Source: Achatina immaculata (taxonomy: Eukaryota > Mollusca > Gastropoda > Stylommatophora > Achatinidae). From it: a stretch of 64,000 nucleotides of DNA. The notes under the pieces were generated by a model. The model was not told the origin of the DNA. It made no database searches and was given only the letters and a program-made list of their open reading frames with translations. The position numbers and the translations under genes are program-made. Below, in pieces: positions 1 through 10,310 of the stretch. Each line of letters opens with the position of its first letter. Position 1 is the stretch's first letter. The stretch lies in NCBI GenBank assembly GCA_009760885.1, contig CM019708.1:13317931-13381930 (forward strand), written 5' to 3'.

Positions 1-253
1 CAACATCAACTTCAGCATTGTTCGTTGCAGTATTATTATCTAAGAGATAAAGTTCAGAATATCAAGTTATGATACTAGAAAAACTGCAAAAATTTCTAGG
101 TTGAAAGAGAAAGAGCACAAGTGATCGGGAAAAGAAGAGAGACTGCATGCTAAAGTTTCAGAAAGACTCTGCAGTGCATGCTTTGAAGCTCAACAAATGC
201 GAAGTTGATTGACTTACCAAATAGGTCCACTTCTCCAGAGCCTGTAATATTAT
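1..253. other. Non-coding, nothing recognised
   Basis: AT-rich sequence with no open frame, splice-bounded exon or repeat that I can support. If the TNF-receptor gene continues toward base 1 on the minus strand this is probably intron. Confidence 0.4.
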
Positions 254-525
254 AAGTTCTTTGTTTAGATGTAGACAGATTTTTTTTAAAATTTAAATGT
301 AGTTACAAGTTCTTTGTTTAGCCGTACAAAAGTTCTTTGTTTAGATGTAACTGAAAGTTCTTTGTTTAGTTTCACATAAAGTTCTTTGTTGAGATATAAG
401 TGAACGTTCTTCGTTTAGATGTAGATGAAAGTTCTTTGTTTATTTGTAAATGAAAGTTCTTTGTTTAGATGTAAATAAAAGTTCTTCGTTTAGATGCAGA
501 TAAAAGTTCTTTGTCTAGATCTAGA
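254..525. repeat. 25-bp minisatellite, about 10 degenerate units
   Basis: The core AAAGTTCTTTGTTTAGATG recurs every 24-26 bp with substitutions (TTCG for TTTG, TTGAG for TTTAG). The first unit is separated from the rest by about 50 bp. No coding frame runs through it. Confidence 0.85.
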
Positions 526-900
526 AACCTTCTTTAATTTTCTGCATTTCTATATTTCACGAGCCTCAGTTTTCTTGTCCACTTTCTTACTGTCCTCCTT
601 GTCATATCCTCCTCCTCGTCCTCCTCCTCCTCCTCTTCCTTCTTCTTCTTCTTCTTCTTCTTCTCATTCGTCGTTTTCTTCTACTATATTCCAAAGTGTA
701 TGTTATTTTTACAAGTAATTTCTTTCCGTAGTAACTCTTATCTCTCGTGTTAACTCTCTTGTGAACTCTCAAGTAACATGTTGACTCTCATGTTAGTTCA
801 TCATGTTAACTATCGTGTTATCTCTTACGGCCAATGTTAACTCCCTCGCTTCATGTTAACTCTCACTTTAATTCATGCTTAGAACTGAGGGACACGTGGT
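526..900. repeat. CT-rich microsatellite and degenerate GTTAACTCTC repeats
   Basis: A (TCC)n/(TTC)n tract lies at about 606-665. It is followed by degenerate copies of a GTTAACTCTC-like motif at 730-870. The short open frame at 494-718 is only low-complexity translation of the CT tract. Confidence 0.6.
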
Positions 901-929
901 TAGACTTTAATACAGAAGGAGCCATTGGA

Positions 930-1165
930 AGGAGGGGGGGGGGAACCTACGTCCCGTAACATTTGCATTGCCGTAGTTGTGTGAAGTGCTTTCTGCCCCC
1001 ACAGTTCTGGATAACCAGGAAAACCACAGGTACCCATTTTTCGAGACTGGGTGAACCCCAGTGATGATAGGTCCGAAAAAAAAAAATGTTGCTCTAATGT
1101 GAAATCGAATCGGAGTTCTTCTGATTGGCAAACGAGTACACTAACAACTATACTACCGCGGAATG
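930..1165 (-). mobile_element. tRNA-derived SINE, family 2 (degenerate)
   Basis: Read on the minus strand from about 1160, the tRNA-like head has an A-box-like TAGTTGTTAGTGTACTCG and a B-box-like GATTCGATTTC. A T-run and a body containing TTCACCCAGTCTCG and AAAATGGGTACCTG follow. The same head and body occur around 14345-15060 on the minus strand, which shows dispersal. Known SINEs of this type are Pol III transcripts mobilised by LINE enzymes. This copy encodes nothing. Confidence 0.65.
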
Positions 1166-1239
1166 ACTATAACTGCAAAAATAAATAAATAAAAATAAAT
1201 AAAATAAATAAAAACAAACAAAAAGATAAATGTAGTCCT

Positions 1240-1435
1240 ATCATGCTAATGATGCGTACAGAGGACGTAGTGTTAGCACCCATTTTATCTCTTGATCTCT
1301 CTCCGTGCACTACAGAGGACGTAGTGTTAGCACCCATTTTATCTCTTGATCTCTCTCCGTGCACTACAGAGGACGTAGTGTTAGCACCCAATTTTATCTC
1401 TTGATCTCTCTCCGTGCACTACAGAGTAATGTGGT
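1240..1435 (-). repeat. 54-bp tandem repeat built from a SINE tail, 3-4 units
   Basis: Units share the core CTCTGTAGTGCACGGAGAG and TGGGTGCTAACACTACGTCC (minus strand). The array directly follows the SINE family 1 copy at 1436-1575. The unit aligns by eye with the 3' tail of the related copy at about 23360-23410, which has CCCTCTAGTGTGCTGACAGG and ATGGGCACTAACACCATAT. The array therefore looks like tandem amplification of the SINE 3' end. Confidence 0.75.
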
Positions 1436-1575
1436 CAGTACCTGGCTACCTTTCCTTCTCCAACTCGAGAAGAACCCCATGTACCCATTTCTACAGACCG
1501 GATTTACAAGGGCCTCCATGGCCAGATTCGAACCGCCAACCTTCTCAGTCAGAGGCGAGCGCATTTTGCTACTAA
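1436..1575 (-). mobile_element. tRNA-derived SINE, family 1
   Basis: On the minus strand: head with GCGCTCGCCTCTGACTGAG and B box GGTTCGAATCTGG, then GTAGAAATGGGTACATGGG and a GAGTTGGAGAAGGAAAGG body. All of these match the plus-strand copy at 23188-23435. The head lies about 50 bp beyond the splice donor of the TNF-receptor exon, so the element sits inside that gene's next intron. Confidence 0.8.
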
Positions 1576-1629
1576 AAAGCATCATCTATATGAAAGCAAT
1601 GATAATTATTTTTTAAAAAGCACACCTAC

Positions 1630-4600
1630 CATCATCATTATCTTGAGAGGTTTCTTCCAGTTCATCCAAATGTGGGACTTTCTTTGTTGTTGGAGCTGGA
1701 TCTGTAGAAACTTCAACAACTTCCACGTCTGGATCAGCTCCACTTCGAATGTGACCTCCTACAACAACAGCTTCGGACGTTGCGCTTTCTTCTGTTACTT
1801 CTTCTTCAGAGGGGGCCACTGTTGTTTGTGTTGCATCGTCCTTCACCTCTTCACCCTTGACCTCTTCACCTTTATCCTCTCCGTCTGTCTCCGAATCAGT
1901 CTTACCAAATTCAAAGATATCGAGTTGTTTAGTGGAGTCCAACTCAGGGGCAGAAGTTGTTACTTCCTCAGTCAAGAGAACATGCGTCTCCTCTGTTGTT
2001 TGTTCGGACTCTGATGGTACTGGTTCGATGCCGCCTTCAAGATGATGTTCTTCAGTGGCGGCTGGAAGTAATACTGGCAAGACTTCGGTGTCATTACTTC
2101 CTGAAGTGACAGTCTCTGGTTGTGTAGTTACTTCCCCTTCTTTCTGTTCTCCTTCTGAATGAGCTCCACCAAGGCCTGCCTCTGGAACAGCTGTTGTTGT
2201 GTCAGTATCGGTATTTGTTTCCTCCAGGCTAATATTTCTTGACTCATCAGAGATAACTTTCCCTATTGAAGGTTCTTCAAGATGCACTACATCCGCTGCT
2301 TCTTCAGGTGCTGCCGTGCTTGGTTGGTTACTTGTTTCATTATTGGCAACACTTTGTTCTGCCGCGGGAATTACGTGGTCATCAGATTCATGCTTTTCTG
2401 GGGCTTCAGTAGACTTGTCATGAACTGTGTCTTCAGTTTCAATAGGAACTATCTCCAAGTTAGTCTCACTAGCATCACCTTCAGCTTCAGCAGGGCTAGC
2501 AGTTGTTGCTTCTTCTACGACTTCCGGTGCAGGACTCTCGTGTGCTGTATTCGAAGCTGCGTCATCTTCTTTTTCATTTCCATCAAGATTAGCTGCTGCT
2601 AGCTGTGGATCATCTCCAACATTTTCTTCATTTCCAGCTGGACTGGCCGTTGTTGGGTGTTCAGCCTCTTCACCACCGTTATCTTCCGCAGCTGGTGATG
2701 ACTTCAGAGCATCATCATCATGTTTCGTTTCATCAGGGATCACCAAAGCTCCTGCTTCCTTAAGCTCTGTGCTTTCCTGAGCGTTTTTGTCTTTTCCTGT
2801 ATCATCGACATCCTTTGCACTTTCATTACCAGGATCTAATGCAGCAACAGGTGGTTCTGTATGGTCAGCAGCACCATCAGCATGAAGACTTTTGTCAGTG
2901 TTGGCATCACTATCTTTTCCAGATGTTGCTTCATCTGGGCTTTTCCCCTTTTCAGACGCTGCTTCATCTTCGTCACCGTTATCTACTTTGTTATCGGTTC
3001 CTATATCATCTTCTGGTGCATCTTCAGTTTCTTCCTGCTTTTCAGCATCGTCCTCTTTATTCGCCTCACCTGCACCACCATCTTCTTTTTCTGACTGGCC
3101 TGCATCATCTCCTTTCTCTTCGTCTTGTCCTGCCTGCTGCTCTTCCTTATCATCACTTGTTTGATGTACCTTCTCATTTTCCACTAAATGTACTATATCA
3201 GTCCCTGCTGCATGATGTGCGGTCTCGTCACCTTCTGCTTGATGTGCGGTATCGTCACCTCCTGCCTGATGTGCGGTCTCGTCGCCTCCTGCCTGATGTG
3301 CGGTCTCGTCACCTCCTGCCTGATGTGCGGTCTCGTCATCTCCTGACTGATGTGCGGTCTCATCACCTCCTGATTGATGTGCGGTCTCGCCGCCTTCTGT
3401 TTGATGTGCGGTCTCGTCACCGCCTGCCTTATGTGCGGTCTCGTCGCCTCCTGTCTGATGTGCAGGCGCATCACCTCCATCTTGATGTGCGGTCTCGTCA
3501 CCGCCTGCCTGATGTGCGGTATCGTCACCTCCTGCCTGATGTGCGGTCTCATCACCTCCTGCTTGATGTGCCGTCTCGTCAACTCCAGCCTGATGTGCGG
3601 TCTCATCACCTCCTGTTCCATGTGCTGGCACGTCACCTTCTGCTTGATGTGCGGTCTCGTCACCTCCTGGTTGATGTGCCGTCTCATCACCTCCTGCTTG
3701 ATGTGCAGTCTCGTCATCTCCTGCCTGATGTGCAAGTGTATCACCTCCTGCTTGATGTGCGGTCTCGTCACCTCCTGCCTGATGTGCGGTCTCATCACCT
3801 CCTGCCTGATTTGCGGTCTCGTCACCTCCTGCCTGATTTGCGGTCTCGTCACCTCCTGCCTGATTTGCGGTATCGTCACTTCCTGCCTGATGTGCGGTAT
3901 CGTCACCTCCTGCCTGATGTGCGGTCTCGTCACCTCCTGCCTGATTTGCGGTATCGTCACCTCCATCTTGATGTGCAGTCTCGTCACCTTCTGCCTGATG
4001 TGCCGTCTCGTCACCTCCTGCCTGATGTGCAAGTGTATCACCTCCTGCCTGATGTGCGGTCTCGTCACCTCCTGCCTGATGTGCGGTCTCGTCACCTCCT
4101 GCATGATGTGCGGTCTCGTCACCTCCTGCCTGATGTGCCGTCTTATCACCTCCTGCCTGATGTGCGGTATCGTCACCTCCTGCCTGATGTGCGGTCTCAT
4201 CACCTCCTGCCTGATGTGCCGTCTCATCACCTCCTGCCTGATGTGCGGTCTCGTCACCTCCTGCCCGATGTGCGGTCTCGTCACCTCCTGCCTGATGTTC
4301 TTCACCGCCGTCATTTTCATGCGCGTTATCTTTTTCATCCGTGTTATCGTTAGTTTCGGCTTTTTCATCCTTTTGGTCATCATTTTTCTTTCTTTCGTCA
4401 TTATTATCTCCCCCTTCTTCGTGAGCTGTGTGTTGATCGGCGGCGTTTTCACTTTCATCAACTTTACCGGCGTCGTCATTTCCAGCATCATCAACTCCTT
4501 CTCGGCCAACCTCATCGGCGCCATCTTTCGGTGTATCCCCACCGTCTGCTTCAGTCTTCCCATCGCCAACGACGTGTTCACTTTCCACGGCGTCAGCGGC

Positions 4601-4809
4601 GTCCCCCATCATGACATCATGAGGGTCACTTCCTGCGTCCATGCCAGCACTGCTCTTACATGAGACCTCGTAGTGTTTGGACTCTGTTTTCGGGGCTTGT
4701 GAGCAGGGAGAACAGATTGTGTTTGATTTCAGCGAACAAGGCGTGTGTATGTACGAGTTTCTTGGACACTTTGAACATTGACTGCATTTAGCCAAGTAAC
4801 TTGACGTGT
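1630..4809 (-). CDS. TNF-receptor-superfamily protein, large exon: cysteine-rich domain plus repetitive acidic stalk
   Basis: This internal exon of about 3.18 kb starts after an acceptor (pyrimidine-rich, ending TATCCTCAG) at 4810. It ends at a GTAGGT donor at 1629, phase 1 on both sides. Joined to the exon at 7129-7000 it reads CERGTFS-D-TSSYLAKCSQCSKC, then PCSLKSNTICSPC, the TNF-receptor cysteine-rich-domain pattern (GTFSD, CxxCxxC, NTxCxxC). About 130 acidic linker residues follow, then about 40 copies of a 9-residue repeat (AGGDETAHQ, bases 3212-4291). The last 500 residues are Glu/Asp/Ser/Thr-rich with TTASP, TTAVP, TTSAP and TTVAP motifs, as in an O-glycosylated stalk. No hydrophobic membrane segment is present here, so membrane and cytoplasmic parts should be in later exons. 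Family role: receptor for TNF-type ligands at the cell surface. The repeat tract is open in other frames, but only this frame carries the cysteine-rich domain and both splice phases. The next exon is not identified. Confidence 0.85.
3212..4291 (-). repeat. 27-bp coding minisatellite, about 40 units (AGGDETAHQ)
   Basis: Forty 27-bp units lie in perfect register, encoding variants of AGGDETAHQ: DDTAHQ, DETANQ, DTLAHQ, DVPAHG, DAPAHQ. There are no frame-breaking indels, which fits selection for an open frame. Because 27 is a multiple of 3, other frames are also open on both strands (for example plus-strand 2815-4353 and 3374-4663). Those are by-products. Confidence 0.9.
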
Positions 4810-5423
4810 CTGAGGATAGAGATTTTGTAGAAAAAGAAATTACGTCTCATAGCGTCAGTAAAATAAGACAGACATCTTGAACCTTTTCTTTTCCCGCCAG
4901 ATTAAAAAAAAAAAAGCACACGCATTTATTTTGTTAATAGACATATCCGCCATGTTTTTACCGTGAGATGACACAAAGTTTATTTTTAGCGTAAATGGAA
5001 GGTTTAATCAATCAAAGAAAGAGTAAAACATGAAAACTACAGCGAGCCAGGTTATTTCCTCTGCAACTTCGAGTAAAGCAGTCTGTGCAGTTTAGAGTCG
5101 GAACAGTTTGACTAATCGAAGAGAGATAACACCTGTCGACTTGGATACTTAATAAAAGTTAGTACAGTCCCTTCCCTCTTCTTAACATTGTATCACCGCA
5201 CACTCTGCTTTTAGGAGACCAGACACCAGTGTTTCCCAACCCGTTTTGAATCACGCCCCCACTTCAACGGCTCAAAGATTTTGATCGAACCACCCCCACC
5301 TCCTTCTCCTAACACCGCCTGTGTTATTTTGGAATGAAGGACTTAAAAGTGTAGCGTCATCAACTGATGTGGTAGTATAATCCCGCAACATGAGACATTC
5401 TGATTTGGGATTATATTTATTTT

Positions 5424-6080
5424 ATGAGCACCTCAAACATTGCAAGAATTCATCACTACATGTTAGAAGCACATTTTTTTACCCCCATAAAACAATTTGC
5501 ATACCTCGACAGGTATATAGACCAGGTTGGTGACACCAGAAAGGAAGTTAGAATTCGAATTGCAAAAGCAGCATTGATCTTCAAGAATCTTGAGAACATA
5601 TGGCATTCTAAAGTTATAGGCACAAAAAACAAGCTAAGATTACTCAATTCATTTATAATATCCACCCTCATTTATACATGTGAAAGCTTGAAAACAACTA
5701 AAGAAATAGACAAGAAATTAGACTCCTTTGAACACAAATGCCTAAGAAAAATACTCGGTATAAAGTGGAGCGAATTCAAGAACAACGCAGAGATAAGGCA
5801 GATGAGCAAACAACAACCTGTCTCATGGGTGATCAGAAAAAGAAGGTGGACATATGTAGGCCACGTGATGAGAAGAAACAGTCTGAGAATCTCAAAACAA
5901 GCTATCAAGTAGAACACAACAGGCCGAAGAAAAAGAAGTCGACCATGTGAAACTATAAAGAGGACATTGTTAAGAGAGGCCTAATTAGCAGCCATAGAAT
6001 CCCTCGATGAGGTTGAAAATCTCGCCGAAGACAGGAAAACTTGGCAAACTACCATGCGAGTCCTGTGTAATGTTTAACGG
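5424..6080 (+). mobile_element. LINE reverse-transcriptase C-terminal fragment
   Basis: The open frame at 5424-5912 reads QFAYLDRYIDQ, EVRIRIAKA, LENIWHSKV, KLRLLNS and KKLDSFEHKCLRKILGI, then RRWTYVGHVMRRNS. This is the C-terminal thumb-type region of a non-LTR retrotransposon reverse transcriptase. The frame then breaks and continues as decayed sequence to about 6080 (ETIKRTLLRE, SLDEVENLAEDRK by eye). The same family recurs on the minus strand at 12895-13500. It is 5'-truncated, lacks the catalytic core, and lies antisense in the TNF-receptor intron. Confidence 0.85.
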
Positions 6081-6229
6081 CACGGCAAAGATGTAAGATG
6101 TAAGAAAGCATATGATTCAGCGTTATCATGAGCGATAATAGAACACTTTCATCTGTGTTCACCAGATACTGGCATCGTTTATCAATAGAGTCTGAACGCA
6201 GTTCATCTTAATCTGACTTTCATCCCTAC

Positions 6230-6465
6230 AAGAATCTACACATGCTGAGAACCCTTGAGGAGAAAAACCTACCCATGCTGAGAGCCCTTAAGGAGAAGGA
6301 CCTATCCATGCTGAGAACCCTTGAGGAGAAGGACCTACCCATGCTGAGAACCCTTGAGTAGAATGATCTATCCATGCTGAGAACCCTTGAGTAGAAGGAC
6401 CTACCCATGCTGAGAACCCTTGAGTAGAAGGATCTACCCATACCGAGAACCCTTGAGGAGAAGGT
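6230..6465. repeat. 33-bp minisatellite, about 7 units
   Basis: The core CATGCTGAGAACCCTTGAG followed by GAGAAGGACCTACC repeats with small changes (TAG for GAG, TATCC for TACCC). It lies inside the TNF-receptor intron. The open frames across it arise because 33 is a multiple of 3. Confidence 0.85.
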
Positions 6466-6999
6466 AAACTTTGCTGTAGCTCCTCAACGTGGCACTCGGC
6501 CACATTTCCAACGTTACGAACATAATTCTTCCAGGTGGTTACACTTTCAGTGCCATTATAGGGAACCTAACTTCTATTTAGCAGAATTACTACCATTTTA
6601 AAAATGCACAAATACTTTTAAATAGTCATATTTAACATAGATACTAAACAACAGGAACACAGACAGACATGATACTGTAAAACTCTTTTACTCCTGCATT
6701 AATTTCCATGTTCTGGCAGATTAAATTTTGATGAGAAATTTTGCTTAAAATAAACTGGAAGGAAGTTACTCTATAATTTCAAAGAAATATGGACTTGTTT
6801 AGAAATGTTCTTCTACTTTCCATTGTATACACTTTGCCTAAATATCGCTGTGGGCGTTGACTGACATAGGTGTGCAAGATTTACCAGTACTGCCAGTGTT
6901 GGCTTCGAGTGAAAGAGTTAATATTATAAGAGAGAGGCAGATGAAACAAGGAGCAGTACAAGCAGACGGGACTATACGGGACACGTAGACGAGCATTAC

Positions 7000-7129
7000 C
7001 TGAGAAAGTCCCTCTTTCACAAGGCGCGCAACTCGTGTCGGCATCTTGTGTGCAGACTTGTTTAACTCTAGTCCCTGGGGGGCAGGGGCTGCAGGTGGAG
7101 CGCTCTTGGTGAGGATGACCCCAGCCATC
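7000..7129 (-). CDS. TNF-receptor-superfamily protein, exon encoding a cysteine-rich domain
   Basis: This 130-bp exon starts in phase 0 after the acceptor TTTACTTTGTATCCAG and ends in phase 1 at the donor CAG|GTAATG. It encodes STCSPCPPGTRVKQVC, TQDADTSCAPC and ERGTFS. That is the first-domain signature of TNF receptors (CxxCPPGT, DTxCxPC, GTFSD after joining to the 4809 exon), closest by eye to the p75NTR/NGFR-like arrangement. The usual first cysteine of domain 1 would sit about 12 residues before STC. It is not in this exon, so an upstream exon should supply it or it is missing. The exon has only a marginal in-frame ATG in its intronic flank, so this is internal. The upstream partner may be the signal-peptide exon at 33443-33399, whose phase fits. 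Confidence 0.85.
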
Positions 7130-7566
7130 CTGGATACAAAGTAAAACATTCATGTAAACAGCAGGTTCTAAGGGGGAAAAAAAAAGTAGCAAATACTGTT
7201 AGACTACAATCAATTACCTAATAAAAAAGCTGTTCTGTTGACTGTTTGTCGACTCAGAAACGACCCATGCCTCTACTGATGTAGAAATAGTTTTTTCCGT
7301 CATTCCTCATTTTCTCATTGCCTTCTGTGGCCTCTGTCGTGGTGAGAAACAGGCAGAGAGCCTGAAAATCGCCACCGTTCGCTGGGAGTTCATTGTCCCA
7401 GCTTCATGTACGCGCCTGGAGAAGTGATGGAAGTTGTGACAATCTCAAGTCATTAATGTCTTCTCGTAAAGGGCACGGCCCTATGGCAAATATGAGGACA
7501 ATCCCGGCCAGACAATGATACACTGCGTTAGTATGTCTAACAGTTTGTTAAAATTGTTGTCTTTTC
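7130..7566 (-). other. Probable intron, nothing recognised
   Basis: The exon acceptor at 7130 is followed upstream (minus strand) by T-rich sequence. No open frame, repeat or RNA gene is supported. Confidence 0.4.
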
Positions 7567-8415
7567 ATATAAATGGTGGTGATGGTAGAGGTGGTAGTAG
7601 TAGTAGTAGTAGTAATAGTAGTAGTAGTAGTAGTAGTAGTAGGAGGAGGAGCGGTGGTGGTGTGATGTGGTGTGGTGGTGGTAGTAGTAGTAGTAATAGT
7701 AGGAGCAGTGGTGGTGTAATGTGGTGTGGTGGTAGTAGTAATAGTAGGAGCAGTGGTGGTGTAATGTGGTGTGGTGGTAGTAGTAATAGTAGGAACAGTG
7801 GTGGTGTAATGTGGTGTGGTGGTAGTAGTAATAGTAGAAGCAGTGGTGGTGTAATGTGGTGTGGTGGTAGTAGTAATAGTAGGAGCAGTGGTGGTGTGAT
7901 GTGGTGTGTAGTAGTAGTAGTAGTAGTAGTAGTAATAGTAGGAGCAGTGGTGGTGTAATGTGGTGTGGTAGTAGTAATAGTAGAAGCAGTGGTGGTGTAA
8001 TGTGGTGTGGTGGTAGTAGTAATAGTAGGAGCAGTGGTGGTGTGATGTGGTGTGTAGTAGTAGTAGTAGTAGTAGTAGTAATAGTAGGAGCAGTGGTGGT
8101 GTAATGTGGTGTGGTGGTAGTAGTAATAGCAGGAGCAGTGGTGGTGTGATGTGGTGTGGTGGTAGTAGTAATAGTAGGAGCAGTGGTGGTGTAATGTGGT
8201 GTGGTGGTAGTAGTAATAGTAGGAGCAGTGGTGGTGTGATGTGGTGTGTGGTGGTAGTAGTAGTAGTAATAGTAGGAGCAGTGGTGGTGTGATGTGGTGT
8301 GTGGTGGTAGTAGTAGTAGTAGTAATAGTAGGAGCAGTGGTGGTGTGATGTGGTGTGTAGTGGTAGTAGTAGTAATAGTAGGAGCGGTGGTGGTGTGATG
8401 TGGTGTGGTGGTAGT
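7567..8415. repeat. Complex GGT/AGT minisatellite with 45-60 bp higher-order units
   Basis: Units of the form AGTAATAGTAGGAGCAGTGG + TGGTGTGATGTGGTGTGG recur about 14 times. Internal (AGT)n runs vary in length. Three reading frames stay open on the minus strand (up to 356 codons), but these give only YYYY, TTTT and LLLL low-complexity protein and no domain. Confidence 0.85.
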
Positions 8416-8689
8416 ACCACATATACCGGTCATCTATAGTCAGAAGAGAAGCTTGGCCACTTACGGGTGGACGCCACAAGTACCACCAAGCCCAGTGACT
8501 CGGAAGAGGAGGGGGGGGGGAGTGGAGCCTAGCCAGTGCACTGCTCCAGGGCTCGAAGGGCCTCCTCTGTTTTAAAGGAGGGCCAAGAGGGCTTATGAGG
8601 GGCCCGTAATGGACGAAAACCGAATAGTTAAGCAATAATTTTGTGTGTGGGGTGGGGGTGGGGAGGTAGTTTTGAACAGACTTTCAAAA
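8416..8689. other. Unique-looking spacer with a G-run
   Basis: It contains a G-run of about ten at 8511-8521 and a short sequence CTCCTCTGTTTTAAAGGAGG. The complement of the latter resembles repeated TTAAAACAGAGGA-type sequence at 61660-61780. No gene is visible. Confidence 0.35.
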
Positions 8690-9020
8690 TTCCTTTCGGA
8701 GGTCATGCCTACCGCTACACAACGGCCACTGTCTGTTAAACAGAAGAGAATACAAGCCACCATTTTCTGTCTCGGAACGGGACACATCCCATTTGGAAGC
8801 CACATGTATAAGAAAGTTAATGTCGGTAAATCTGAACTATATGTATACGCTCTGGCACCGCAGACTGTGAGACATATCCTCTAAAAGTACACCAACCATG
8901 GAACATGGAGACCCACATACCGACCCACTGGAGCGACCCAAGGAACTATACTTTACAGTTCTGTACGTGAAGTGCAGAAAACTGTCTTGTTCATGGGTGA
9001 GTCATAACTGCAGAAATTGA
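8690..9020 (+). mobile_element. LINE C-terminal (RNase H-side) fragment, decayed
   Basis: The plus frame reads QRPLSVKQKRIQATIF, LGTGHIPFGSHMYKK, VNVGKSELY and APQTVRHIL, then after a stop SSVREVQKTVLFMGES. The order GTGH...HMY, K(I/V)G, HIL, V..V..T..F is the familiar C-terminal tail of RNase H-bearing LINE ORF2 proteins (family knowledge). The CPC-type cysteines are missing and stops are present, so it is a dead copy. Confidence 0.65.
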
Positions 9021-9049
9021 TTGTTAGTGTGCACGAAGGTGTAATTATA

Positions 9050-9095
9050 ATAAAAGTATTAGTTATAGTAGTAGTAATAAGAGTAGTAGTAGTAA

Positions 9096-9166
<71 letters not shown>

Positions 9167-10310
9167 AAGTTGAAGCAGCAGTAGAATTAGTAGTAGTAGT
9201 ATTGACAGTAAGTAGCAGTAGTGATAATGGTAATCGTATTACCAGTTATAGTTACAGTAGTAGCAGTAGTGATAATGGTAATCGTATTACCAGTTATAGT
9301 TACAGTAGTAGCAGTAGTGATAATGGTAATCGTATTACCAGTTATAGTTACAGTAGTAGCAGTAGTGATAATGGTAATCGTATTACCAGTTATAGTTACA
9401 GTAGTAGCAGTAGTGATAATGGTAATCGTATTACCAGTTATAGTTACAGTAGTAGCAGTAGTGATAATGGTAATCGTATTACCAGTTATAGTTACAGTAG
9501 TAGCAGTAGTGATAGTAGTAGCAACAGTAGTAGTAGTAATAATGGTAGTTGTGGTAGTAGTAGTAGTAGTAACAGTAGCAGCAATAGTAGTAGTAGTAGT
9601 AGCAGCAGCAATAGTAGTAGTAGTAGTAGTAGCATTAGCAGCAATAGTAGTAGTAGCAGCAGCAAGAGCAACAGTAGTAGTAGCAGCAGCAGCAATAGTA
9701 TAGCAACATCAGAAATAGTAGTAGCAGCAGCAATAGTATAGTAACATCAGAAATAGTAGTAGCAGCAGCAATAGTAGTAGTAACAGCAGCAGCAATAGTA
9801 TAGTAACAACAGAAATAGTAGTAGTAGCAGCAATAGTAGTAGTAACAGCAACAGCAATATTATAGTAACGATAGAAATTGTAGTAGCAGCAATAGTAGTA
9901 GTAACAGCAGTAGCAATAGTATAGTAGCAGCAGAAATAGTAGTAGTAGCAGCAATAGTGGCAGTAACAGCAGCAGCAATAGTATAGTAACATCAAAAACA
10001 GTTGTAGCAGCAATAGTATAGTAACATTAGAAATAGTAGCAGTAGCAGTAACAGTAGTAGGGACAGCAGCAGCAATAGTAGAGAAATAACAGAAATAGTA
10101 GTAGTAGCAGCAATAGCAGTAGTAACAGCAGCAGCAATAGTATTAGCATCAGCAGCAATAGTAGTAGCAGCAGCAGCAATAGTAGTAATAGTGGTAGTAG
10201 CAGCAATAGTAGTAGTAGCAGCAGCAGCAGTAACAGTAGTAATAGTAGTGGTAGTAGTAGCATCAGCAGCAATAGTAGTAGTAGTAGTAGAAGCAATAGT
10301 AGTTTCTTTT
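9050..10310. repeat. AGT/AGC trinucleotide tract with an internal 48-bp x6 array
   Basis: From 9060 to 9190 it is (AGT)n. From about 9211 to 9512 a 48-bp unit repeats six times essentially unchanged; it contains the inverted repeat GGTAATCGTATTACC. The rest, to 10310, is interrupted (AGT)n/(AGC)n with AACAGC and ATAGTA interruptions. The long Ser-, Val- or Leu-only open frames are translation artefacts. Confidence 0.9.

Larger units (their letters stand above)
4810..6999 (-). other. Intron of the TNF-receptor gene (phase 1)
   Basis: The donor CTCAG|GTAATG at 6999 and the acceptor TATCCTCAG|ACACG at 4810 bound a 2190-bp intron. Splicing restores the codon GAC and the motif GTFSD. The intron holds a plus-strand LINE fragment (5424-6080) and a 33-bp minisatellite (6230-6465). 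The remainder is AT-rich with nothing else recognised. Confidence 0.8.

Noticed and set aside
1167..1391. Hydrophobic minus-strand peptide that might be the TNF-receptor membrane segment
   Set aside because: It is the translation of (ATAAATAAA)n next to SINE sequence. There is no phase-1 acceptor in a sensible position.
2815..4663. Long plus-strand frames (512 and 429 codons) and a second minus frame (462 codons) over the TNF-receptor repeat
   Set aside because: Alternative-frame by-products of a 27-bp unit. Only one minus frame connects to the cysteine-rich domain and to matching splice phases.
7537..8635. Minus-strand frames of 290-356 codons rich in Tyr/Thr/His/Leu
   Set aside because: Translation of a GGT/AGT minisatellite. 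Three frames are open and there is no domain.
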